This document shows positions 1 to 11,444 of a stretch of 64,000 nt of DNA, one piece after another. The stretch lies in NCBI GenBank assembly GCA_001414485.1, contig LLEY01000007.1, positions 124,001 through 188,000 on the forward strand. Direction: 5' to 3'. Positions within the stretch are counted from its first letter, which is position 1. Each line of letters opens with the position of its first letter. The stretch is from Calycina herbarum. Taxonomy: Eukaryota; Ascomycota; Leotiomycetes; Helotiales; Pezizellaceae. Made by a program: the position numbers and the translations under genes. The notes under the pieces are model-generated. The model saw nothing but the letters and a program-made list of their open reading frames with translations, was not told where the DNA came from and did not search any database.

Positions 1-1515
1 ATTATTTCGTATACGTTACTTAGTGTTTTAGGTGTCTATAGAGTATCTTCTAGTATTGTTAGTGTTAGTATATAGAGCCTTAAATCAAGCTTTGATAAAA
101 CAGCTTCTAGGTTATATAGGACTAGCCTAGCGCCTTTAAAACTCGTGTAGAGGTATATAGAGAGTAATAATAGTTAAGTCTTTATAGAGTTACTAGAATT
201 CGAGTAAGTTATAGCTTTTATAACTATTAATAATTAATAAATAGTATTCTCTTATACTTTACGCCTTTATATGTTTATTAAAATGCTTTAACTATATAAC
301 TCTAAGCTTATTATTTGTCTAGCTGTTATTACTAACCTTAATTACCTAATTATATAATATATATATGTCTTAGTATTAGGAAGAAATAAGTACTTTGCCT
401 ACGAATATAATAAATAGTAGGATTACCTATCCTATTACGTTAACTCTCTAAATAACTATAACCTACTTACGATTACCTAGCTAAACTTACTTTCGCTTCC
501 TACGCGTTTTTAAGCTTATAATAACTAGTTAGGACGAAATAACTCTTATTATAAAGCTACTTTTATTAAAGTTATAAATATCCTTATCTTAAATACTATA
601 TTTCTCTTTTATAGACTATATAAGTATAAACTATAAGCTAATAACTCGCGGATCTTTAGTTAAAGCTTACTAACGATTATAAGAACGACTCTATTAAGGT
701 TTAAGCTTAGGTATACGTTTAATAAAGTTGTCTAGCTAGTTCTTATCTATAGACTTTCCGTCGCGCTCTCTTAGTAGATTATTAGCTATATCTTATACTA
801 TATCTCTTATAAGCGAAAACCTTTGCAAATCCAACTCTAATATATATCTAACTATTGCCTCCTCCTCTAGCTTCGTAAGCTTTTTCAAATTAGGCTAGTA
901 ATCGCGTTATAAAGGCTTTCTAGCGCGTTAGTCGAAGAGAGTCTTTTAAGAAACCTAGTAAATCTTTATAGCGCTTCGTTCAGTTAATAACACGTTGTTT
1001 TCGAGTCCTTAGGTCGCTAAAATAATATTAGCTTCTTAAGAAGGCAATTGAACGTTATAGTATTAAGCTATTACGATTTAAAGATAGTAGATAGTACGCG
1101 ACTAGGAAAGTAGGCGACCCGCTTAGATAGGCGACTCGCTTATGAAACACGTTATTTTATATTCTTTTGTTATTAATATTCTACTACTAATACTATCTAC
1201 TTATAAGAGATTATTATATAAGCTTCTTATATTACTCTTTAAAGATTATTTTAGCTATTCTTTAATATTATCTCTAATAAATTAATACTTATTTATTATT
1301 ATAAACTATTTTATTCTTAAACTAGTTCTTACTTAATAAGTATTAAATATAATTTTAATAATTTTTTTTACTTATAAAAAACTATTAGATATACTTAGTT
1401 TCTACTAAATAAAAAGTATTTTCTACACTTCTAGTTATAGTCTCTCTTAAGTAGAGACTATTTTACTAAGACTGATCTTTATACTACGATCTACCTAACT
1501 AAGGGTCGCTTCTTA
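1..1515. repeat. AT-rich RIP-degraded island (old transposon remnant)
   Basis: This stretch is very rich in TA, TTA and CTA words, has stop codons in every frame and no open frame of useful length. That is the look of sequence hit by repeat-induced point mutation, the fungal defence that turns C into T in duplicated DNA. A short motif, gcgacccgcttagatagg, recurs as gcgactcgctta near 1116-1141. No transposon protein can be read, so the original element class is unknown. It ends abruptly against the GMC oxidoreductase remnant at about 1516 and is the likely cause of that gene's truncation. Confidence 0.75.
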
Positions 1516-2372
1516 TTAGAACACGCGTGCCTTAGAAGGGCCGGTTATTATATAAGCGACATACGCGAGGTGCGTTAAAACGTGTAGATCTGGACGACCC
1601 GCGTTTGGGAGCAGATAACCAGTAGTAGCATAACTCCTCGTCCCATTGAAAGGTCCAGCTGAACGATCAATAGTACTCAACCCATGGAAAGACCCCATAT
1701 GGTTTCCGCTATACCCATCAAGAGGAAGTCCAGCATTCTTCCCAATAGCAGACGAAGCCGCAACCCATTCCTTCTCAATGGGAATGCGGTAAGTGGAGAA
1801 AGAAGTATGAATCGGTCCATCATTTCCATGAAATTGAATATCATGCTTGGTTTCCAGTGGAATATCGGTTCCGCCGAATAAGGGGGAGTATCGAAATTCC
1901 CCGCCTTCTTGAAATACGGAAGGAGACTCTTGAAGTCCCATCCGGTATTCCCAAGTTTGGCCCAGTCGTCGTAATCAAGTACCTGCCCACGATTGTACAT
2001 TTGATAATTAATAGCACTCGAGCCGCCGAGACCTTTTCCTCTTGGCCATTCTATGCTTTTCCCGTGAGAATGCAACTTTGACTGTTAGCATTGAAAGGAT
2101 TTGTTTCGTTGAATGCGTACCTGAGGGACTGTCTTGTGCTTCCAATCGTATTTTGGATTTCCGATCGTTTGGGGATATGCTGCCGGCGTCATAATCAAGG
2201 GATCTCCAAAATTACTGGGACCAGCTTCGAGGACACCGATTTGGACATTGAGATTCTCTGACAAACGAGCTGCGGCAGTGAGGCCTGCTGCCCCACCCCC
2301 CACGATGACAAAATCAAAACCATGTTTGAGGAAATCCTCGAGAGAGCTAAGAGTAGGGAATTGAACCGCCAT
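1516..2372 (-). pseudogene. GMC oxidoreductase, 5' fragment, frameshifted and truncated
   Basis: This is the N-terminal part of an FAD-dependent glucose-methanol-choline oxidoreductase. The start ATG is at 2372. Exon 1 carries the Rossmann motif FVIVGGGAAGLTAAARLSE. A 45-nt intron (2076-2120, GTACGC donor, GCTAAC branch) joins in phase to LHSHGKS, followed by the family signature PRGKGLGGSSAINYQMYNRG. Near 1865-1880 the frame changes: GNFDTPPYSAE is in one frame and TDIPLETKHDIQFHG in another, as a 1-nt loss would give. The second frame runs on with typical family sequence (DRSAGPFNGTRSYATTGYL, then GRPDLHVLT) and stops at the AT-rich island. The substrate-binding half and the catalytic His/Asn end are absent. 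Full-length members have about 550-620 residues and only about 280 are left, so this is a dead gene. Confidence 0.85.
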
Positions 2373-3035
2373 CTCTGCAAAATGAAGAAACAATCTGGGG
2401 AAAAGATCATGAAGGAGGGTAAATGGAGGTAACGGCGAGAGGGGTAAGATAATCGATTGACGGTACGAATTGTAACACTGCAGCGTAGAGTCTGCGAGTG
2501 TAGTTGGCTGCGTGACAATGCCCGACTTCCCCGAGATTGAACGGCCCAAGAAGGGAAGAGGGGTAGCAGCTTACTACTACATTTAGAAATACGTCGGATA
2601 GTCGTATAGACAGAGAAGAGACTCTAATTGGAGCTTGAACGAACTAAAGTGGTCAACGCATGCAGGAGTTAATTAGCTCCGAGCCTTGGTGAGGCTAGGC
2701 TACGTAAAAACACCCGATAAAAGATATTGTACCAAAAGTTTGGAACAATTGACTTGGAATATAAAACTTACGAGGAAACTAAAGATAACTGATAGTCTTT
2801 ATTCCTACCGGTTTCGAGTAACTTTGTTCAAATACCTTTATTGTCCCAAGATTTTTGGCAGAAAGATCTGAAGTGAAGATAGTTACGCCAAGAACCCGAC
2901 GGTTGAAAGAAAGCAGAGATGAACGAAAACTCAAATCATAGGACGGGGCAATATATCATAAGGCACACCAATGACCACAAGAGTGGAAGGGCCGAAGTGT
3001 CAGAGCTTAAAATTGAAGTAAATTCAGGATCGATA
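2373..3035. other. Intergenic, no gene seen
   Basis: This holds the upstream flank of the GMC remnant and the 3' flank of the AMP-binding gene. No coding exon, RNA gene or repeat could be supported. Confidence 0.5.
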
Positions 3036-4827
3036 TCACAATAGAGCAAATGTATGGTCCTCCATCATCTTACCCTTAACACCCAACGATGCCGCTCCAC
3101 CAACAACAGCAGGGCCATTCGCATAAAGCTATTGCATGTAAGTATTGCAGAAGAATAGGGCTTCGTAAGACTTACCTCGCCAATTGCTAATTCATCGGTG
3201 GTTTTGAGCTCTTCGGTGTCTTTGAGTGAAATCTCGACACTGGTAACAGGTGGACCAAAGTGAGCATAGTTTCCTGTGGATTCATCCACTCTGTAATCAT
3301 AAACACCACTCTGGGTTATTGCGCCAGCTACCTTGGGGGATGTAAGAGCGTAGACAATCCTAGATCCGGTGTAGATTCGCAAATCGGACAGATCCTTAGC
3401 GCTAAGAGGAGGTGAATTTGCCCCAATTAGGTGCGGGATGTAAACAATACGAAGTTTTCCTGGTACATTGCCAATAATTGGGCGGAGGGAGTCGAAGAAA
3501 CGGGAAAACATGGATGGGTTTGGTAGAACCCCATCTTGGACCAGAGCGCGAGTTTGGAGTCGATGAACAATGCGATAGATAGGAGAGGTCATCTTTTCTG
3601 CCGTCTCGGAAAGGACCTTCGCCATTGTTTCTGGTGAAGCCACGATGACAGTAGGAGCGACACCTTGGGTTGCCAAAACCAGGTCTGGGTTCTTTACTGC
3701 AACCGAGTTAAGAGCCACAGAAGCATTTGAGTAGATAGCAGCGAGGGTCAATGTGAGTGGGAAAATAGATGTCAATGATACAACAGGAAGGAATAAGTCT
3801 GCAGGCTGGATCCGTTGTGTGGTTGGCACCGAGTAAAGCTGACCAGCAACGCCAGCTACGATGTTGGCATTGGTGTATTCCACGAGTTCGCCGGAAGGAG
3901 AGAAAGCCAATACCCTCTTTGGTTCGATTGTTCGATCAACAGGCGGGAGATTCACTCCACTTGATGGGGATGCATCTTGAATGATATCTTGCCAGGTTGA
4001 GACATTGACTGGTCCGCCGGTTCCAGTTGGGATTTCATTCCAATCCATATGTTTGCTGCCTTCGTCTACCACCCAGATGAGTTGTTTCAGAGCAGGGTAA
4101 CTTTTCGTGATGACATCGAAAGGAAACGATCCAACTGCAGCCACGACAGCATCTGCTTTCGAAAGGTGGAGGAGTGAAATGATCTTCTCGATTGGCTGAT
4201 CATACGGGACAAGTGTAACATCCAGATCGTAGAAGGCGCAAGCAAACAAAGTAGCCAAAAATTCCACCGAGTTTGGCAGATAAATAGCGACATTCTTTCC
4301 ACCGTTTTGCTTGAGATGCTGACCAATTAAGTTGATTTGACGAGTAACATCAGCTAATTCTTGTGATTAGCATGTAGATACGTGTAAGACGGAGGGCGCT
4401 TACAAAGCTCATGGTCTATAATCTTTTCCGAGCCAAGTATAGTCAAGAGTCTTCCTTTTTCGCCTGCTGGTTTGCCCTCTTGGTCGAGTTTTCCGATGAC
4501 AACTCTTCGCCAAATATCCCGCATATCCCCATCTCGTCCTCGACTCCATTTCGAGTCACCAATGTCCTTCACGTTGAGACCGGAGTTTAGAGGAGTACCA
4601 TGGGGAGCCGAGTGGCATCGAAATACGGAAGACTCTCCTTCTTGTCGAACTGGCGAGGCTTGTGCCTGGCGGGCAAGAAGCATAGGGTGGGCATCGGGTT
4701 CTCGGGAGTTGACGATTGAGTAGATGGTGAAGGTAACGATGGATCCAGCGATTAAGGTGGTGACAATGTCCCACTGCCCAAAGAGATCCGTGACGAATTC
4801 GTCGACCTTCAGCATTAAGTTATCCAT
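3036..4827 (-). CDS. Divergent AMP-binding (ANL superfamily) membrane-anchored protein, with one apparent frameshift
   Basis: This resembles the N-terminal domain of long-chain acyl-CoA synthetases. It starts at 4827 with a membrane segment (IVTTLIAGSIVTFTIYSIV), followed by an ACSL-like leader (SREPDAHPMLLARQ). After it comes KNVAIYLPNSVEFLATLFAC, a typical ANL segment. A 47-nt intron (3129-3175) joins ELAIGE to a last exon reading LYANGPAVVGGAASLGVKGK and ending in TGA at 3036. Two things are odd. First, the phosphate-loop motif, normally rich in T/S/G, reads FSPSGELVEYT, and there is no C-terminal ANL lid domain, so adenylation activity is doubtful. Second, near 4360 the frame shifts: YTYLHAN is in one frame and SQELADVTRQINLIGQ in the next. 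One missing base explains this, and a 28-nt intron does not restore the frame. The shift could be a real mutation or a sequence error. The protein would have about 581 residues. Confidence 0.75.
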
Positions 4828-5585
4828 CGTTGCAGAGGCTGCACTGCAAGTACGAGGTGTGGAGGCGGATGGAGGGGTCTCCCAAATGTTGGTGATATTT
4901 CAGTTGTAGATGTTTCACGCAAGTCAGCCAACACCTCACTCAGCGTACAGCTCCGGCGATTCGGCGATGGCAAGGCTGGACAAGGCGCGGGGAGGCGGGC
5001 TGGCTCGAGGCTTGGCTGCCCTCGTCGTGGACCAAAAAAGCGGCAGTAAATAGGGCACATTTTAATATTACCCTAAACTTGAATATTCTAAAAGACCTGG
5101 GCTAATACTTGAGATTCTTCTATGTGTCGAGAGTAAATACATCGAATCACCCTAGATAGCTAGAACAACGAGCGAGGTAGACAAGGGCAGGTACGAACCC
5201 GATATTTGCTGCCGCTTTAACGATCCCTCGCAAGGCTGTCGTTGGTGGGGAAGCAACGAATCTAAGAAACGGCAGGGGTCACTTAGGAGCCGGATTTTCG
5301 AGGTACCCAATCGCGATTCTTCAAAACAACTTGAACACATCGACTTCCGCCAAACTCGACCCCATCGTCATGATGAATTAGGAATCATCCTTCCAGAGGC
5401 ATATCCATACTAACCCCGCAGGAATCCATTCACCACCCGAACGCTCTCGCCCACGGACAAAGCCTTCGACACCAAGGTCCGTAAATCAATGACAATCCTT
5501 TGTTGACATGACCTGCAAACTTTCCATCTTGCTAACACCTCACTCAACACAGAATCAGACACCCTTCCCCCTGGAACATCTCGCA
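4828..5585. promoter_or_regulatory. Shared upstream region between divergent AMP-binding and POM34 genes
   Basis: The two flanking genes are transcribed away from each other, so both promoters lie in these 758 bp. CT-rich stretches precede the POM34 start. No specific operator could be assigned, and open frames here have no family signature. Confidence 0.45.
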
Positions 5586-6477
5586 ATGTCTCAACAAATC
5601 ACCCCCCTTCGTCCCTCTACTCCTACAAAGCTGCCAAAAGCTCCCTCGGCCCCAGCGACGCCAGTGACGGGAACATGGCGACACCCAAAAATGGATGAGA
5701 TTATCAGACGGCAGAATGCGGCCAGCTTTACAGATCGAAACATTGTCGCAATACTTTACAACGTTGGTGGTGCCATCGTGGTCTATTTCCTAGGAAGGTC
5801 TATCTGGAGGTAGTGAGTATTTTCCGTTTCCAGACGTGGAGTCGGACTAATGAAATTGCAGCTTTCCAAGTCTCTCCAGTCAAGAACAATTCCTGCAACC
5901 ATACGCCTCATGGCTTTACTACTTCCTACATGCCGTGATGCTCTATAACATCGCGCTTGCCCTCTACCCGCTTGTACGATCCCCAGATCCCGTCGAGGAT
6001 ATCCCCCTCACTCCAGGACAACGAAAGCTATTTGGCCTACCTCCGAGCTCAAAGGCTGCGACTCCGGACGCACAATACTCTACACCTCCAAGATACAAGA
6101 GAACGCCCATTTTGGGTAATTCGCCGATGGGCAGAGGAAGCAATGCGGGTTCGCCATTGTCGGGTAAAGGGTCAGGGAAAGGACAAGAAAGCCCGTTGAA
6201 TGGCAGTTTTGGCAGTTTTTCTGGTTCGCCTTTTGGTTCACCTTTTGCGCCAGGCGCAAGTCCTCTGTTACAAAAGGCAATTGGAGGTGGATCGGGAGGG
6301 ACGAGAAGACACTCTTATGGTTCACCAAGTCCTCTAGGGGCTTCAACGTCTAGATTTACAGAAGCACCAGGATCCCCAAGCCCTTCGGCCGCTAAGACAC
6401 CCTCTGTTGGACTAAACAGCAAGTGGCTCTACGATAAGGAAAGAAGAAGCTCGGGAAGCGCAAGGCTGTACACATAA
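5586..6477 (+). CDS. POM34: Nuclear pore membrane protein POM34
   Basis: This is a fungal pore-membrane nucleoporin that helps anchor the nuclear pore complex to the nuclear envelope. Two exons (5586-5812 and 5862-6477) are joined over a 49-nt GTGAGT...GCAG intron to give 280 residues, close to the roughly 300 of the yeast protein. The start was chosen at MSQQITPLRP; the longer frame upstream lacks a plausible leader. Two membrane segments lie close together: NIVAILYNVGGAIVVYFLG around residues 57-75, and WLYYFLHAVMLYNIALALYP after the splice. The C-terminal half is a Ser/Gly/Pro-rich tail with SGSPFGSPF-type repeats that ends in ERRSSGSARLYT. The tail also carries several Ser-Pro sites, suggesting phosphorylation control. 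The assignment rests on topology plus the conserved segment RHPKMDEIIRRQNAASFTDR; the tail alone would not be diagnostic. Confidence 0.8.
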
Positions 6478-6805
6478 TGGAGATTGTATGAAATAAAGAT
6501 TTAGTAATGAGATACCCCTCGGGCGATTAGATTAAAGAATAAAGAGTGTAGCACCCTTGACTCAGTGAATCATTCAAATAATTGGACAGATTTATCGTGA
6601 CTGTAATTCACCAACGCTCGCTGGTCCCTTTAAAATGACTCTAGTATTGCCGTTCTCATCTCTTTGGTGTCGTCAGGTTTCCACATGGTATATCAGTTGG
6701 CACCAAGATAAGTGGTGTAGGCGAGTACATCAACCACCAAACAACTGATTTACGTCTGCCAAAACCTCAAACAAACCAAACGACAAATGCCAGGCGCAAG
6801 TCACC
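6478..6805. other. Short intergenic spacer, POM34 to HID1
   Basis: This holds the POM34 3' end and the HID1 promoter and leader. An upstream out-of-frame ATG at 6786, 20 nt before the HID1 start, could act as a small upstream ORF. Confidence 0.45.
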
Positions 6806-9800
6806 ATGGGAGCGTCTGACTCAAAGCTCGTTTTTAAACAGGGCATCTTCAAGCTCTCCGAGGAGAGAGACATCGCGGCTGACGACCCTTATTGGGCATC
6901 CGTAAGGCAATCTTGAAGCTGTAGGCGCATTCGATACTAACCAAACGAACACAGTTCTGGGAGCTCCCAGAGTCCACCGAGGATATATTCAGTCTATTTT
7001 CGCCGGCAGACATCCGCAGAACCCGAGATACGGCGCTGGAGAATCTCGAAACACTCATCCTAGCCGTAACTAGTCGTCTCTTCATCTTACGCCACCATCC
7101 GTCCTTCCCAGACCACGAGTTCGCACCAGAGAAGGATGCGCTGAATTGTATAAGAGTCCTCACTCGCATATTACCATACCTCTACGAAGCGGAACAGCTA
7201 CAACCATGGGAGGATAAGTTCTTTTGGGGTGTGAGGAGGAAGCGGACACGGTACTTATGATGCAATGTCTTGTTGGATGCGCCCAACTGACTGGTGTCCA
7301 GGAAAGCTGCTTTGGCGCGAGACGTATTATTCGATGAGTCGCAGGAGGAGTTGGCGAAGCTCGAGGCTGCTGGGGAAGAATTCGAGGAAATCAAACCTCT
7401 GGCTGAGGAGTTAATCGATACATTGGTGGACCTTCTCTTCTTCGCCGATTTCACCCTCCCAAAACCACCGAATATCAAGAATAAAGTTACCTATGCGATA
7501 TGGTCTAGCGGGGTGGGATGTAATACTTCTGTGGGAACAAGTAGGGAATTTGAGAGCAATAGGACAGAGGTTCTTCGTCTGCTTTTGACCCTCACAAGTC
7601 AGAGCATGTACATGTCAGCGAACCTTCTCCCAGTAACAGGAGTCAAGGCCATATCCTATATTGTCACTTGTCCCGATAAGCAGGTGGTACTTTCAACTTT
7701 GTGCTCTTTGCTGAATACTGTAAGTTGCCGGAGACGAATCGACCCCTCATCTGATGGTACTGATTGTTACAATAGTCTCTCAAATACAATCCAGCATCTT
7801 GGAAGATTCCATACAATGTTCAAGTTTTCAAAGACCCGAAACTGATACTTGTTACATATTCAATACAGGTGAGTTGTGGTTATGATATTTACTCGAGGAT
7901 TTGTCTGATAAACTGCAGTTCCTCCTGGTTCTTCTTCTGTACCCCATACCCGAATCGGACCCAAACCATACGAAGAAAAGTAAGCAAATTCAAATCATAC
8001 TTTGTACTCCAATACTGATTATTTAGACTACTTCCGCCATTTCCTGGGCCGATTACATCGACCACAGGATTTTCAATTTATTACAGATGGAATCACTAGA
8101 GTTCTCAACTACCCTCTCCATGCCAGCACCTCTTACATACCCGGAAACCAAGAGAAGAACAATAAACTCACATCTGAGATGATTATGTTCTTCTGGGAAG
8201 TTACTCAATGCAATAAGAGATTTCGGTCGTTCATAATCGATACAAACCGATCTCACGACTTCCTAGTTTTATTGCTTTACTACGCCATTGACTACAAGCT
8301 CGACGCTTCCAAGCAAGGAATTGTACGGATGTGTGTTTTCATACTACAAACACTAAGTGTTGAGCCGAACTTTGGGAAGAGTCTGAACAAGAAATTTGAG
8401 AACCAAGAAACCTTACCTACAACAATCAGGTTACAGAATTTCAGTGGATCGTATGCCGATTTCATCATACATGTAAGTTCGGGCAACAATTACCAAGAGA
8501 AAATGTGCTAATATGTAAAAAGTCCATCTACAACATCATCACGACGAGCCAGGGAAAGCTTACTGCTATATACCCCGCATTACTGGCCGTCATAAACAAT
8601 GTTGCTGCCTACCTTGAGAATTTAAGCTCATCGGCGTCTTCTAAACTTCTCCAGCTCTTTTCTTCGATGTCTTCTCCTGGGTTCCTTCTTGGTAATGACA
8701 GTAACCATGATCTCCTCCAGTCGTTACTGGAAAGCATGAATGCGATAATTGAGCATCAATTCGCTAGTAAGTGCTTCGTTCAAGAATGATGTATTAACTC
8801 TAGGCTAATGACTGTTCCAGAAAACCCCAACTTCGTTTATGCGGTCTTACGGAATAAGAAGAGATTCGAGGGTAAGCAATCCAATTCATACGACTATTTG
8901 TGCCTTGACTGACTTCGTCAGCGTTACGTTCATTTACACTTGAAAGTGGACAAGAAGAAATCGAGAGAAGAAAGCGAACTAGAAAGGAGCGGGGTTCGGT
9001 CGATCCTCTAGACTTGAGCGAGAGTCGGCGAGGTTCCGTAGATAGCATCAGAAGCCCGACATCAAGTCACCCAAGAGTTTCGGCTTTGAGCGATGTTCCT
9101 GAAGAAGATGGAGCATTTGCTATTGGAGACGACGATGATGATGACGATGACGACGACGATCATGAAGCAACTCCTCCAGAATCAACTGCCACAGAACCTT
9201 CACAAGCATCATCAGTCTCCTCGGGTATGGAAGGTGGTGTAGACGACGCAGTACCAACACAACTACGAGGAATGTCCGAAAAAGCCCGTGGTAAAATGCC
9301 AGGTAAGTCACAATATCTCCATCTCAAAAATATCACTAACACAATCCCAGCCGGAATGCCCACCTTCTCCCGCCAAAACAGCACCACATCACTCAGCTCC
9401 TACGTAACAACAGGCTACTCTTCAACCGGCGCCTTCGAACCAACCACCCACTGGATCGAATCCTGGCTCCCCGAACTCCCTCTCCACACAATCCTAACCC
9501 TCATCTCCCAATTAACCCCCAAACTTCCCCGTGAGATCTCCTCGCCCACCGAACACCCACCCGCCTCCATCCTCCGCACAATTATCAAATCCGATATCCG
9601 CGGTATCGACCCCTCTCCCATTCGAATCCAGTACTTCGAATGGTCACCCTTATCTCTAGGATGGTACGAAAGTTTGTTATGGAGTTTCTGCTTCACGGCT
9701 GAGATGCAGGTTGCGAAAGGCACGGTGGGGGTTTGGAATGGGACTGCGATTAAGCTTTTTAGGGTTGAGAGTGTGGCGCCTAGTGGACCTAGTCTTAGTA

Positions 9801-9994
9801 GTCCGAGGGGGGCGGTGGATGCGGTGGGCAGTAATATTGTGAGCCGGATTGGGAATTTGAATATTCGTGGTGTTACAGCGGGAGGGACGGCGCCTGCGGA
9901 GGGAGAAGTTAGGGAAGCGAGAACGGGCACGGGGAATGGGTCGGGGACGAATCTGGGGATGGCGAATTTGGGGGGACGGGGGGCGGTTGTTTAG
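6806..9994 (+). CDS. HID1: HID1 domain protein (Golgi/trafficking)
   Basis: This is the fungal orthologue of HID1, a peripheral Golgi protein needed in animals for secretory-granule and cargo sorting. Ten exons were resolved by eye (introns 6902-6954, 7251-7301, 7720-7775, 7869-7918, 7980-8026, 8473-8522, 8767-8820, 8872-8921, 9303-9350). They give 909 residues, with all joins in phase. The N-terminus MGASDSKLVFKQGIFKLSEE has the family's N-myristoylation pattern (Gly2, Ser near position 6). Other conserved blocks are KVTYAIWSSGVGC, LLPYLYEAEQLQPWEDKFFW-like sequence early on, and LGWYESLLWSFCFTAEM near the C-terminus. A charged insert holds an unbroken run of aspartates (IGDDDDDDDDDDDHE, 9124-9162) and nearby Ser-rich sequence, and is probably disordered. 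The last 70 residues are Gly/Ala/Ser-rich and probably not conserved. Confidence 0.92.
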
Positions 9995-11444
9995 TTTCCT
10001 TTAGTTTTGAGCGTGGGAATGCATGGGTTGAGGGATTGCTTGGTGGTGGATTATGGATATCGAGTCTTTATTCTCCTTTTATTTTCTGCATGTATGTAGG
10101 TATGAGGTTGTTGTTGGCAGTGCTTAGACAGGACGTTGCTACGTGAAGGTAGAAATCAGATGAGAATGAGAAGACATATTAGTCTGTGTTGTCGAAAATT
10201 CCTCCCCGTGAATGATGCAACCTTTTCTTGGAATCGTACCTTTCATTTGAGATGATGTATCTGTTTACACGAGGTTGAGCTTTAATTGTGATTGAATCTT
10301 CGTCTCAACATCGTTTCACTTGTTTTATAGCTTCAAATGTTTAGAGAAATGATATCTTTTGATGAAAGTTACGATTTCGATGTTTTTAAGCTGAACGATT
10401 TTCTTTCAACGGTAACTGTCTATTTCTAGCTCTTAACTAGTTTTTACAGTCCTACTTTTTTTAGTATCGACACAACTCTCGGTTATACCTCTCGCCAAGC
10501 CCTAAGCACAGAAATAAAATTTCTACTTCTTCTAAATCAAATTTCGTTTTCATTCTGGGTTCCAACAAAAGGAACCAAACTTTGGAAAAGAATCTTGATC
10601 TTAATGCATTGCTGTTCCACTCATCTCAACTTCATTTAAATAAAATTAAAAATTTGTTTTCTCGTCGAGGAAAGATCGAGTGTAAGGAAACCACGGTAAT
10701 CCTTTTACTGCGAAAGAGAAGTGGGCATTGCTCTCCGGGCACCTACTTTACTTTTAAATTGTTTGACACAAGTCTAGAACAAGTACAAATATTGTTTGAG
10801 AAGGTTTATAGAAAGTTGGTTTTTCAACTCTCCGAAATCCCCTGAAACAGCATTGAGAATTGCGCGAGTATAGTCGTACAATGAGATAGAAGGGCGCCGG
10901 AGAGTAATGACCAGGCTTCTTACGTCTTATCTTACGACTCTCGAGTCGACCTTGAAAATTCGACTCCCCAGCTCTCGTATATCCTCATAATCTGTACTCT
11001 CCATACACCCCTCCTCCCTTTCACAACATCAAAAGCACTAAAGTAGAAAAACTCGATTCCAATATGTAAAGGCTATTTGTTAAATACCCATAACGGCAGT
11101 AATAGCTATTTACCTCTAATTTTCCCCCATCCCGTGCAACTCAAGTCTATATATCAACCCATCAAAAACCCACCCATCAGGAGCGCATTCCTCGCCCCCC
11201 CCAAAAAGTAATTCCACCACCCTATGTCTATATAAGCCAGTCCAGCCCAGCAATGCTAATATACGTAATTGGTCTTCTACCAAAATATTGACTCCCAAAA
11301 AAGAATCTCCCACCAAAATTTTCAGTCCCAAAAATAAAAAACGCCCTCGCCCCGTGGATTCGCTCCATCGTTGCAAAATTTCCCCCCCCCAAAGGAATTT
11401 TCTTATATACAGGAACCAGTACGCCCAAATGTTTTTTATACAAA
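9995..11444. other. Intergenic between convergent HID1 and TRK genes
   Basis: The two genes end towards each other here, so this is 3' flank for both. It is T-rich just after HID1. The open frames at 10582-10845 and 11116-11443 have no family features, and no RNA gene was seen. Confidence 0.5.

Noticed and set aside
4355..4390. A 28-nt intron (GTATCT...TTAG) to explain the frame change in the AMP-binding gene
   Set aside because: It is too short for this genome and its removal leads straight to a stop codon; a 1-nt indel fits better.
9120..9387. Minus-strand frames opposite the HID1 Asp-rich insert
   Set aside because: They are shadows of a low-complexity coding run and have no independent motif.
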